64,000 bases of DNA from Tubiluchus corallicola (lineage: Eukaryota > Priapulida > Priapulimorpha > Priapulimorphida > Tubiluchidae). The stretch is from the NCBI GenBank assembly GCA_030141605.1, contig JAQGDQ010000023.1, positions 558,001 through 622,000 of the forward strand, given 5' to 3'. Shown here one piece after another: positions 23,347 to 36,934 of the stretch; the stretch's first letter is position 1; each line of letters opens with the position of its first letter. The notes below the pieces were generated by a model. It saw only the letters and a program-made list of their open reading frames with translations, ran no database searches and was not told the origin of the DNA. The position numbers and the translations under genes were made by a program.

Positions 23347-26300
23347 TTAATCGTCTTTGCACTTTCCTATTACATCTACACCTTCGGCACCTTCCCTATT
23401 ATCTATAACGAACGTATTTCCATCATCGTTTGCTCCTAATCTTTTTAGAAGATTCGCATAAGAAAATCTAGATTCTTCTCTTGGCGTCTTATTTGGATCC
23501 TTTCCGGAAAAATCGATCTCAGTTCCTTCTAGTTCCTCACCACCAGCTTCGTCACTTCCGTCCAATCCGGAGGAAGATGTGTCCGAGCTTGCTGAGCCGG
23601 ATATTTGGTCTGGTTTCACATTAGTTTTCCCTATCTCATCCGCGTTGTTTTGTTCCGCAAGTTCTTCTAGATCATTGGCAATTTTCAACTTTTCAGCTGT
23701 CAAAAAAACCGCCAATGAATAGATCAGTATTGTTCACATCTATAGGCCGTCTGTCACTGAAAATAACAACATTGTCCTGGCGAAAACACAGTGTAGGAAT
23801 AGCTATAAGTACGTTGATACAATACCCTGTAATATAAGTAGTAGGCAGTAACGATAGCCGATTTATTTTTGAAAACTCAACAATGGTTTTACAATGCCAG
23901 AAAATGAGCTGTATAACTATCCCGTGGTTGTAATAATAAATACTTTGTTTATTTTACTTTAAAAGAAAACAGGATGATTTTTCACACTTTTCACAAGTAC
24001 AGTAAAAAGTATATCTTTAACACCTATAATAATGCCAAAGCGTTTCTGATAATTAAATAATAGGTTGAAAACTTAATTAATGGCAGGCGATTCCAACTAC
24101 TGATGACACCATAACAGCATATTTCTCGAGCGTGTTGCACGTGTTTGCAAAAACAAAAATTGAAGTATCACGGCAGAACAACTCTGAAATGATAGGTACA
24201 GCACTCGGTTTTGTGCAACACGTTTCCGAGAAGCAGGCACTAATGCCCATCTGGCTAGGGAATAGCGAAATGTATGTTGCAGTGAAAAACTAGCCGCGCG
24301 AACGCGAAATTACGTTTCAGTAGTAATAATTCTTTTGCGCAAGTCGTTCTTGAAAAAATTCCCTTTCAATATTTTTTAGATTAGATTGTTTTGAGCTATA
24401 GTTTCACACTGGGACCGGCTTTCCTTTAAATCTAAAATGAAGTGCTCACGTTTTGCGACTGGTTGTCCTTTGATGACACACTCTCCCTCGCTACATGTGC
24501 ACAGTCCTTCCTCACAGGGACAGGTGCTACTACACTGAGAGCAGTGTTCTTCCGGTATCAGTGACATTTCGAATGGAAAATGTTCCGACCCCATCAGATT
24601 ACCCCTATGAAATTCAAATTTTAATCAGAGTAAATTGCAATACAAAGTGTCAAAACAACAAAAATAAAAATTGAATGAAAAAGAACTGGAGAAAGTGATC
24701 GGATAACCGAATGAATAAACGAGTGAACTGATGAACCAAGAATTAAATGATTGAATAAACGAATGATTCCTTTCTTCGGTTTCGTTTGGGATAATGAAGG
24801 GAAATGGCAGTACGCGAGTGATTGAAATAATTGAAAGAAAAACAAGGAAGAATTTATTTAATAGATTTGGCATCCATAACTACGCCCATAAATGTAAATA
24901 TAATTGACCGATTCTTTCTTTATTAAAATAATTTTAATAAGGAAAAACAAATATTTCGAAGCGCACTTCGGATTTCTGCTTCAGAATGCTCTAAGTGTAC
25001 TTATAAAAGATACACGCATACAAACAAGTAAACATATAAACAAACTTACGAACGAACATGTCGATCGACTAGCTAAAGAAAAGAGATAACAAGTCAGTCA
25101 GCCAGCCAGCCGGTCAGTCAGACAAAAGAACAAGCTAAAAAACTAATGCATCAAGTTAACTGTTAGACATTGCCAGTTGCGTCATTAATTTTATTCAACT
25201 AGAATGGAAGCACAAATGTGTTTCGATCTGCACGTAAAAATCTTATACATCCCCGGCATATAAATGTTGTATGTATCGGTTCTTCCGGCTTGACTTCCGC
25301 TTTATAGATGAAATTCTCACCGAAAGTCTATCATTTATAAACTATGGGGCAAGAAATATTCTAAGTTTTTACGAAAAAACAGATTAATTATGCAGATTCA
25401 TAATTTAGCATAAGCCTGCACTAGATTGAAAGAAACCACAACAATGTGGCAAATTAAGTCAACGGGCATGTGTGAAGGCAGTATTGGGAAAGTGAAAACT
25501 CTGTCCCCACTGTAGTCTGTGCAATGGTCCGTAGTGTCTTCGTGCAAAACTTCCATCGCTTATGACAGAAACTGTGATAGCTTTCAAAAATAAATGTAAC
25601 AACAACAGCATCTGCAACAATAGCAACAACAATAACAACAGTGACAGTAACAGCAACAACACAAACAGAAAGAGCAGCAACACCAACAACAACATGAACT
25701 ATAGAAGTGGATCTAAAAAACAAGCTTAGCAGCTCACTTACATCTGACAGTAGTTGCATGCATAAAGAAAATTGCCGTCGCAACTAGCAACAGCACATCC
25801 AATACTACACGTCTTTGCCCACACTACCTAAATAAACAATAAATAGATGTGGAAAGCGTGTCAGTTATAATGGCACCTATAGTTACAGTTTTTGGGTTAC
25901 TTGCTTGAAATGTAACCTTATAAACAGATTGCTTTCGCCGTGAAGCTGGTCTCATTCTCATTCATGTAATAAGTTCTAGCCAGTTTTTATATTATGACGT
26001 CATTGCAGTAACTCAATAAGAGAATAATCCAATACTTCACATTCCGGATTAGTTTTTATACAATTCCATCGTGGAGCCTTGGGCTACCACTGTGTTACCC
26101 ACTTCCACAGCGTTTCGAAAAATTTCATCTTCTTGCAATTTCTAGTGGGGGCATTTAACATTTAATAGCGACTACCAGGGTTCAATTCTCGCTCCCGTGT
26201 GTTTAATTTGTCATACTGATTCTGACTGTTTACCTCATTGAGAAAGCATACCCGAACGTGGTTAACATTAGCATAGTACCAGAAGGTCTGGGTTCGTGTC

Positions 26301-29300
26301 CCAATTGAAGTGCAAAACATTTTTCAGATCTGATAATTTACAGTTAATTTTGTGCGTTTATTGGAGATGTCTGCAGAGTCCCACTCTGGGTAATTGGATT
26401 TGATAATGACTAAGGTCAGTTTTAGCACAAATATCAAGGTTAAGTAGGCCCTACTGTTGAATGGTGGATTCCGGTGGCAGAATGTTGAAATATATAAAAA
26501 TGGACGACGGTTAAACTTTTTGTGTGATTAGCATTGACATTTGTGTCAATTTTCTATTGACCTAGTTACATACGTTACATATTGACCTAGTAAGAATGTA
26601 ATCCTATTCTTGCATACCTGTGTGTAATGTCCATGCGCAAAAAGTTCAAAATGCCCTGGGAGACCATATATAAATTTCAGTTGTTCTTTCATCCAGGCTT
26701 CTATGACTCTTGTCCAGTCATTACCGGTAAATCTTATTGCTAAATTTTGACCACAGATTGTACCATCTGTTGAATAAAGGCACACTTAATCACTGATAAT
26801 GTTACTGTCTGTGATTTTAATAATTTTATGGGTGAACATATCAAAATTGGGCACATTTCCCAGGCCAGTCGTAGTCATGCGTTATTAATGACACTCATTC
26901 TGTTAGAAGATATATGCGAAACATATACTATACAGAAAGTGTGAAGATTTGACTTTTTCTTGTTAAAGTAAGGTCTAGGTTAAGAAATGTTAATCTAATC
27001 CAATCTAATCTAGTCTAGTTTAGCCTGACCCAATCCAATCCCACTCAATTTAGCCAAATTCAACGTAATTCAAATCCAACCCAAGCTAACCTAACCTAGC
27101 CTTGTCTAGTCTAATTAACCTTCTCTAATCTAACCTCCTCCATTATTATTCCAACATTACTGGCAAATTAACGACTACGGGAATAAATTAGTCACATAAT
27201 TTGGCGAAAGCATATTACAGCATCGGACAGGGTCTTAGAACGTTTCTGGCATTTTATCTTTATAATTTACTGCAATAGTATATCGCGCGTTTACATTAAA
27301 TCTACAAAACGCTTTGAAACATAACTGAACCTTGGCAATCACGCAACGCAGTCATAGTTCATAAAATAGCAAAAAACATTTTATCACAAATCTTAAACTA
27401 TTAGTAGCTTGGCAAATTATTTTTCTTGACAAACTTCAAAAACCTGCAATAAACGGGACTGAATATTCGAGAACGGGTTTCGGGATTTGAGAAAAAATCG
27501 GGATCGAGGTTCGTGGGTCCGGATTCCGGCGACTTCGGTCACATACAGTCCTATATGTCTTATATGGAATAAAAATGGACAGACACATTAAGATACAAAG
27601 ACAAATGACGATAAAATTATGACAGATCCCTATTACTGTCCCCATTAGTTACTACTATTTCCACCAGACCTCTTCCTATGCTGTTTCCACAGATACTGTT
27701 CGCGCTAGTTACAACTATTTCTACACGCACTGTTCGTGCTAATTACTGTTATTTTACACGCATTGTTCCTGCAACTTACTGCTATTATTACACGCACTGT
27801 TCCTACTATTTCAGCAGGTACCGTCTCCACGAGTTACTACTGTTTCTACACGTACTGTTCCTACTAGTTACTACTATTTCTGCAGGTATCGCCTCTGCTA
27901 ATATTGCTGTTTCTACATGCACTGTTCCTACTAGTCACTGCTACTTCTACACGCACTGTTCCCATTAGTTACTGCTATTTCTACATGCACTGTTCCCACT
28001 AGTTACTGCTATTTCTACACGCACTGTTCCCACTAGTTACTGCTATTTCTGCACGTACTGTTCCACTAATTTCAGTGTGCCGGTCAGTCATATCAGAACG
28101 AATTTTAGAGTTAGGTTTAAATTAGAATTATTAAGTTCTAATCAATTCATATAGGTGACTCAAAACACATTTTGTCTCTATGTGGGCCTTCCTTGCTCAA
28201 ATGATACATGGCAATGATTAAATACATGATGCAGGGTTTCGTAATTATCACAATAAGGGCATTTGTTTGTTCCATGTCACTAGACTTGCTCGAGTTTGCA
28301 GAGTATCAATACTGGTATTTAACAGAAATTTCTGAACATTTACAACAGTATGCAAAACTCTTCCACGTTAAACATGAGTTTTCCAATCAAACCAATTCCA
28401 AGAATTAGCCCTGTACCAACGAGAGACTTAATAAGGTCATGCCAATTTTCAGACATTTCCTTACGGGTTGACTTTTAATAGCATTTTTGAGATTATTCTC
28501 ATTAAAACGAAATATGGTTTTCTATTGTTTTGTTTACAGCGCCTTTAGATAGCTTGTCCGAGTTTCCAATGTTGATTTCCTTACGGTCAAGTATTTATCT
28601 TTCCAGTTTTTCATTAACGGTAGTATTAACCAATTCGTCACCTTTTAATCTGAATGATGCACAAGAGAGTGTATCCGACTTTCTGTACAGAACGTAGATC
28701 AGTTTGTTAGGCATACTTCCGTTTAAACACGGAATAAGATGTGCACCAGATTCAGGCACACTTGCCCAGATTTAAGTATTAAGTTTTAACCTTTTAATTC
28801 ACGAGAAATAATTCCATCTCCCTCATGTGCGAAAATGCAGGTTTCAATGTGTTTCTCAGCTTGTCTTTCAGCTTCTGCATTCCACACCTGAAATTATGAA
28901 TAAAAAACAGTAACTTTATTCATTAATAATTTTTGTATTCTTAAATATTAGTGTGATAACAGTGTTCAAGTAATAATCGTCACGCAGGCGTCATCAGTTT
29001 GCCATAGTTTGTCATAATTTCATCAGTGCATTAGGATGTTTGGTGGGCAGACAACAAGGCAGTCAGATTTTCGTGTTCTAATTGTCTGAAAGTTATCTCC
29101 GCATTCCCCTATTGTAACTTTGTAAAGTGGGAATAATTGAGAACTTGTTCACGTTATTGATAAATCAAAGTCGAAATGGGATTTATTAATAAGAGGCTTT
29201 CCATATTGGGTTCAAACTTTATGCGAACAGTCAAGTGAAAAGTTTAAAATCTTAAAACGCGAATAAAATCTGGCATGTTTTTCATTATAATATTTATTAA

Positions 29301-31313
29301 AACTGATTTGTGTTCGACTGCGTTGATGGAACAGAGAAAATGCAATTGTTTTGAAGTGCATATTATTGCAAGCGCATTTCTGATTGGGAATGTTGATAAT
29401 GTCGTAAAACCAGTATAATATAAGTGAATGAATGATATAATATATTATAATGGACATTACGAAATTATCATTATTCCAAATCAGAAATGTCCTTCCAATA
29501 ATATGCATTTCAAACTAATTGACAACTACTCTGTTCCATCAACAGAACTAAAGACGTTAATGACTATTAGCGAAACGTTATTATTGAATCAGTTTTAATA
29601 AATATTGTAATGAAAGATATGCCAGCTTTTATTCGCGTATTAACAATTATGCGTTGCAATATGTTAAACTTTAGATCATTTTGACATATGGTCGAAAATG
29701 TGTATTTCCCATTAAGTTCTTATATGCTTTAAAAGACAGCAATTTAAATAACATTGAGCAATGTTTAATATTCTAAAAGTTTAATATTTTTATAAAAATG
29801 CTGGGCATAAAAAAGCACATCATACGTCTCACCAGACGTTTCATATCAGTAGGATAAAGACGCTGAACATTCTCCTTCTCCAGGTATTGAATCTCTTGAT
29901 ATCCAGCTCGAATATCATTGTGCAGATTCAGGATTCCAACTTTGACATCATCGTTTAGCTCCAACAATTCGCTTTCAACAGCTAAGATAATTGCTAATTG
30001 TAAAAAAACGATTCATTAACAGACGATTATCACAAGAAGTACCAAAGATAAGTAACAGTTACTATATCTGCAGTTTCCGACAACGCCAGTTGTTACAACA
30101 ATAATGTCCATCACGCATGTGTAGCCGCTTTAGTCAGTTAAATCGTGATTTATTTTTGAAAGGCTGCATAGTTTCGGATGGTTTCCCCTCCCTTCCAAAT
30201 TGTGGTTGTGATTATTGTTTTGAAACCACAGAACATATCTTCCTAAATGCCCTCATTATTATCAAGCCAGAGATGCTATGTTCAGTCAGTGAAATAACAC
30301 ATTATTGTCTTTAAAATATCAATATTTTACAATATAGTAAAAGTGAATTGTTGTCATTGTATCTTTCTAGAAGAAATTATTTTTAGATTGCTATTAACTG
30401 TAGAATTTTTGATTGCGTCCAAAATTACATTAGAAGTACTAAACGTTTTAATGTGATCAGACTTTGGGTTCCCTTTTACGTATTTATAGTGAATTTTAAG
30501 ACAGTTGTTGTCATTATTTCATTGTTTCAAAGTATTTGTATTTATGTATGTCTATCTGAGTTTATTTCTATTTATATTACTTTATTTTTTCTGTACTTAT
30601 GCTTGCACATACAATTGCATGGTGAGGATTCATGTATCAGTTTTAAAAACTTTCTAATCTGAACCAAATTAACTGTCTTTAAACTAATGTGCTCAGTTTT
30701 GGAAACGAGAGTAAATATTTTCAGGCTGCGATTTTCTTTGCATCTTTGTTTAATGTATTGAATAACCAGGGGCAGAATTGCTGATAAAGTTGTTCCAAGC
30801 AGTTTTCACTGAGGTTATCCTTTCATTTAGTGAACCCTTTGACGTCTATTGCATAGTGCATAGTACAACAACGTTCAACTATTCGTAAGGCACAGTTAGA
30901 ATTGAAAATTAATTTGTAAATTTTGCTAGTTGTAAATAATTCTGAAATACATAACGGGTTATGACGCAGTCTAGATTTGTGTTAGGGACCTTTGAGATAT
31001 AAGTCCAATAAGTTAAGTTGTCAGGGTTTGTGAGCATAGCAGACGCCTAGCCAAACTAATAAATTACTGGGTAATAGAAGATCTAAGCTTGTTTATAACG
31101 GCGACTATTCTACATTTGCCAATGCATTAGTGGTCTATAAGCCTGTGACCTTTAAAGCGCATAATAGCCCTCATTTTTAGTTTATTATCTTAAACATTAA
31201 GATTAAACAAACAACATACATCTAGAACTCTGCAAAAAATATTTTGAATAAAATTTGATCGATAAATACCACTTACCCACAACAAGCAGCAGGCAATGCC
31301 GTTCAAGTTCCAT
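23347..31313 (-). CDS. Secreted CAP-superfamily protein (CRISP/SCP type)
   Basis: Secreted cysteine-rich CAP-domain protein. Seven exons on the minus strand join in phase: 31313-31277, 29993-29833, 28887-28791, 26766-26618, 25827-25742, 24604-24450 and 23696-23347, giving 344 residues. A signal peptide (LLLVVAIILAVES) ends near residue 20. The CAP domain spans about residues 33-200: LHNDIR (His37), WNAEAERQA, CGQNLA, WMKEQ (Glu126), and the signature GHYTQVVWAKT (His145) across an exon junction, followed by CNYCQMGNLMG. A short Cys-rich hinge follows (CSQCSSTCPC, CTCSEGEC) and then a 115-residue acidic, Ser/Asp/Glu-rich tail ending near FSYANLLKRL. The tail is not usual in CRISPs. The last donor (CGTGAGC at 24444-24450) is inferred from phase; without that splice the protein would stop at 24376. 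Physiological ligand unknown. Confidence 0.88.
23958..24430. mobile_element. Three-copy MITE family, copy A
   Basis: Shares long stretches with 46933-47537 and 44403-44675. Ends TTTAAAAGAAAACAGGATGA and the complement TTTAAAGGAAAGCCGGTCCC form imperfect terminal inverted repeats of about 20 bases. It lies in the last CAP intron and ends about 20 bases from exon 6, so the reading frame running past the donor is transposon-derived. Confidence 0.6.
25080..25135. repeat. CAGT/CAGC short tandem repeat
   Basis: A run of AGTCAGTCAGCCAGCCAGCC type tetranucleotides within a CAP intron; no coding meaning. Confidence 0.7.
26245..26400 (+). repeat. tRNA-derived SINE-like repeat, family B copy 2
   Basis: The head GGTTAACATTAGCATAGTAC is followed by the B-box-like GGTTCGTGTCC at 26291-26301 and the same downstream body as the copy at 4290-4440. 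It lies in a CAP intron, opposite to the gene. Confidence 0.5.
26985..27140. repeat. Degenerate (AATCY)n satellite-like tract
   Basis: Repeats of TCTAATC, CCAATC and CTAGTCTA with a rough 5-base period lie in a CAP intron. Old and diverged simple sequence. Confidence 0.7.
27645..28072 (+). repeat. Minisatellite of about 30 bp
   Basis: The unit resembles TACTGCTATTTCTACACGCA followed by CTGTTCCTACTAGT and recurs more than ten times with substitutions. The 96-codon ORF across it is a repeat artefact. It is in a CAP intron. Confidence 0.85.
29236..29680. mobile_element. Foldback element with long inverted arms
   Basis: The two halves are inverted copies centred near 29445. ACGCGAATAAAATCTGGCAT at 29257 pairs with ATGCCAGCTTTTATTCGCGT ending at about 29638, GCGTTGATGGAACAGAG with CTCTGTTCCATCAACAG, and GTGCATATTATTGC with AATAATATGCATTTC. 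The arms are about 190 bases with moderate divergence, and the RNA would form a long hairpin. No coding capacity. It is in CAP intron 2. Confidence 0.8.
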
Positions 31314-33071
<1,758 letters not shown>

Positions 33072-35895
33072 ATGGAGACGAAGTGTTTCTATTTGTGTTT
33101 ATTCGCCGTACTCTTGTGCGTTTTACCATGTAGAAGTAAAGTAATCAGAAAATGTCGAAAATTTGACTACATCTACGCGGGTTGCACTTGCGAGGAATCA
33201 TACTCTGACAATAATCCTCAAATCATCTGTAATTATCTTACTGAATCGCAGTTAAAACGGGCAGTGAAGGGACTCGATCAACCAATTGGGGAACTATATC
33301 TCGTCTACTACAAGGGGGATGCCTTACCAGAAAAGTTTCTGTATGGAAAAACGGTGGAGAAATTTAGCCTGGAAAGTAACAAAAAGGGTTTGCAGTTGAC
33401 TGAGAAGACATTTCTTGGTGTCAAGGGAACAACTTCACTTAGTTTCGACAAGGTCAATGTAACTTCGATTGATGCCAGAGCATTCATATCGCTAACTCGT
33501 CTGTACGAGATCTCTATAGTCAACAGTCCCAGCGTAGAGTCCGTTAATCTTGATCTGTCAACCCTTCCAAACTTAGATTCGTTGCAATTGAAGAACAACA
33601 ACATATCTCGCATAAGCAAGCCAATGTTTCACCCTGACATTCAGACAAAATCAATCTCACTAAATATCGAAGGTGAGTTTGTTGTATTTAATGTAAAGAT
33701 AATGTATCAAAAACATTAAAATTGTTTGTTACTGCAATAAACAGATGATTAAGCGAAGGCGTGTATATATGTTGAAGTCAGCACATTAAGTTATCACCGC
33801 GGAACACTTAATTAAAGCAAAGTTCTATTTATTTTTCTCTAAATGACTAATCTACAATGCGAAGCATTGAGTTATTCGCTTATTGACTTCTTTCTGCCCA
33901 ACTAGCTATTTATCGTTTTACGTTGAATCCATTTGATCGTAAAAGCATAGAATGCAGAGTAACTTTACTGTGACGTCAGAAAATAAAAACTTATTGCGCG
34001 TGAACAACCAGAACTAGAACAACAACACAGCGAAAGAGACAGCTTTATAAAGTTACTACTCAAGCAAGAGTAGCCCAAAAAATTCAACTAACTGCTGACG
34101 TTGAGTTATTTTTTAATAAACTACAGTTTTTTAACTAACACGATTAAAAACGTTCTATTAAAATTGCAAATGTGTTCAAACTTCCGACAGCTTTAAATAT
34201 TTAGCTAGATTTCCATCAACGCAGTTTACGAAATAAGCTAATGTAATTTTATACAGATTTTGTTATGTTAAGAGATAAAGATGGAATTTTCATTATACTG
34301 CGATATATATAATTATAGTAATCTTAATGTCAAGGTTATTATAAATAAAGGTATAAACGCGCAATGAACTCAAAAGACAGGAAGCGTAAAAAAGTTGGAA
34401 ATCGATTTAGTTGCGCAAATATAGGGGATGACATTGGCTATTTGGACTTGCCTTGACCACTGCGTCTGTCTTGTAAATCGAAGGTCGTTGGTATAAATCC
34501 AGATTATATTTCAACTTTTTTCCTGTTCTGTTTTTCAAATTTCGTGCCAAAGTATGATTAGCTGTGAGTTTGTACCATCATTATGACGTGCATATTATTT
34601 ATTTCTTGTTACGCATTAGGCAATCCTTTAATCTGTGACTGTGGACTTCACTGGCTCTGGAGCTCTGAATGGAACTGGGAATCAAACACTGCCTTGGGCG
34701 TCTGTAGCAAACCAGTAGAACTTGAAGGAATTAAGATTCGAGCTCTGACCAAGTGTACTACGTGTTCCACTTACCAATGTCGTTCCACTGGTAATGTTCT
34801 TCATTTATATTATTGTATAATATTGAGTATCCTGGAAGTGTGGTACCACATTATTATTATTTATTTTATTTCAGACATTTAAAGGCCATAAAACAAGAAT
34901 AAAAATAAAGCACAAGTAAAAACAAGTAAAACAAGCACAGAGTTAGTTTACAGAAACATAATAAGCTTATACACAAGAAAAGGTTAGTTAGAAAGGTATA
35001 TCAAAATTCTCTTTTAAGTTAAAACTTAAAACTGTTCGAACTAAAAATTTTATCAGTATTGTACGTTATTAATACTAATATCAGAAAGTTATTAATACAG
35101 TAACAGTATTCTGGCCCAAAAGAGACAGCCTACTTCTGAGACTGAACACAGCTTTCCTACATGTGCAGGAAAACTACGTACATTGTAGCTGACATACATT
35201 TGGCTTGCGCTACAGCGACTAGAAAGATTATAGAGTCCTCTTGTACATAATAAACAACGTTGATGTTTATTATCAAGAGCATCATGTAATGTGTTGCCAT
35301 CAGTGTTAGTCGACCTGTAACCCAAATATTTCTGGTCAATAACAAAATTAACATTAGAACCATTTAGAATCACGCTGGAACACAAGAGATCAGCATATCT
35401 TCTGGATATGGAATATAAGCATTATCCTCTTATCAGAGCTATAGCATAATATTTTCTAAAGCAAAATTTTCACATATATTGAGCAGATGTTGAAGCTGTG
35501 AAATTGAAGTAGGAAACATATCAACTTACAAAACTGTTTACATATAGCACTGTTATAATAAATGCTTAGTAAATAATTTTTGCTTACCTTTCTATGTTTT
35601 CTTTTTTCAAAAATGTAATGAATTATTAATAAACTCGAAAATAATAAGTTGTAAATGATTTCAACTTCAGGTTAGCAAAGTCAATTGCTAGAAATTATAA
35701 TGTGACATTTAATGCGAAACTTAATTTTTTACTACAGCAATTTTAACCCCTGTTTAAATAATTCGGGTTTTACTTTCAACTTAATAATTTAATTACGAGC
35801 TCAATTTTAATTAATTATTAATTTTCTTTTTAGGCAATAGTAATCAAAGGACGTTATGGCTGGTGGCTGTTACACTCATTATGTTACTTTTGTAA
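33072..35895 (+). CDS. Leucine-rich-repeat surface protein, probably GPI-anchored
   Basis: Extracellular LRR protein of 277 residues from three phase-matched exons: 33072-33672, 34620-34790 and 35834-35895. I chose the ATG at 33072 over 33009 because it begins a clean signal peptide (CFYLCLFAVLLCVLPC). A cysteine cluster resembling an LRRNT cap follows, then degenerate leucine-rich repeats (LPNLDSLQLKNNNISRI is the clearest). Exon 2 encodes an LRRCT cap starting GNPLICDCGLHWLW. The last exon adds only NSNQRTLWLVAVTLIMLLL and a stop: a hydrophobic C-terminus with no cytoplasmic tail, as in GPI-anchor signals (inference). AATAAA at 36172-36177 is a plausible poly(A) signal. No ortholog recognised; a role in adhesion or recognition would fit the architecture. 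Confidence 0.85.
34435..34590 (+). repeat. tRNA-derived SINE-like repeat, family C copy 1
   Basis: CTTGTAAATCGAAGGTCGTT followed by GGTATAAATCCAGATTATAT resembles the 40275-40312 segment and ends in a shared CTTGTACCATCATYA-type 3' body (TTTGTACCATCATTATGACG here). It lies in the LRR intron just before exon 2. Confidence 0.45.
35092..35400 (-). pseudogene. LINE reverse-transcriptase C-terminal fragment
   Basis: The minus-strand translation includes VILNGSNVNFVIDQKYLGY and then CTRGLYNLSSRCSASQM. The spacing resembles the RT C-terminal region of CR1/L2/Jockey-like LINEs (LNG..l.fV..yKYLG.....D). Only about 100 codons remain, the flanks are not open, and it is opposite to the LRR gene in its intron. 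A retroelement relic. Confidence 0.5.
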
Positions 35896-36934
35896 TGATC
35901 GATTTTTCATTGGCAGCAGTGCTTGATATTTGTAGCTTCTAGTGCCTGAATCTAAGCCAATGTAGGATATATATATAACCGTACATTATTTGTTTTACCA
36001 TTTTTAACATCGTTGTACGTTAAATATTTAAAAGCGTGAGATTACCAAATTGCATATGACCATGTAACGTTGTAATCAACAATTTTTGCGTAATATATTT
36101 GAAGAGTTATGTTGTAATGTTAGCCATAAAAGTTTTATTTAGCGTTTCTAGTTTGATTACCTTTATTCGCAAATAAATAATTGGTTAGTTGTTGATATTT
36201 AGAATAGTAAACGCTTTATGAGTTTTCTTTCTTTTGTTCGTAAACTACGTTTTTAAATCGATCACGCACAGCCGTAGACGTATGAGATTAAACTTTTGTG
36301 AGATTAAAATTATTTAGTAAGAAGGTAGGTTTGATGTACTTCCTACATTTGTAGGCCAGTATAATAGAAGTGAGGGTTGGTGTTCTTTTTGCACAAAATT
36401 CTCGCTGCTGTTACCGCACTCATTGCTGTTCTGAAGTAGTCTTCCTCTTCCTCTTTCTGCACCTCATGTTCAGCACCATTATAAGGGGCATAAATCATTA
36501 TCATTATTATTATCAGAAGCAGCAGCAGCAACAACAGCGTCAGCATTAACACAATTACTTAACGAAAAACAAATAGCACTTAAACTAGTGGTTGTACAGT
36601 AACTGGGAAAACACATATCTACACTTGTTGCAGACAAATTATGGAAGGGTTGAGATACCTAAAGTGAATGTTCACTCATTGCCTTCAGCTTGTAATTAGT
36701 GGTGCTCGTTGCATCATGATGGATGTAGGAAGTAATGTTACGACTCCTAATTATAACAATAGCTTGACCTTCCAATTTGAAACGCCAGTTTGTGGTGCAA
36801 GTGATCAGCAGATCTTGCGTCGAGCATCAAAGACGTTAAGAAACTTGAAAATATACAACACACAGTAAAGTTATCGGCTGTTCTTAGTTTAACAAAGCTT
36901 TGAGTTCTACATTTTTGGGCGAAAACGAGTTAGT
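35896..36934. other. Intergenic, LRR to glycosyltransferase
   Basis: Contains the LRR 3' UTR (AATAAA at 36172), a short AGC/ATT-rich tract near 36500-36545, and the presumed promoter of the glycosyltransferase. ORFs here are short and unsupported. Confidence 0.6.

Noticed and set aside
36668-36868. A 66-codon ORF upstream of the glycosyltransferase as an extra first exon.
   Set aside because: The gene already has a good start with a signal anchor at 36935 and no donor in phase links the two.
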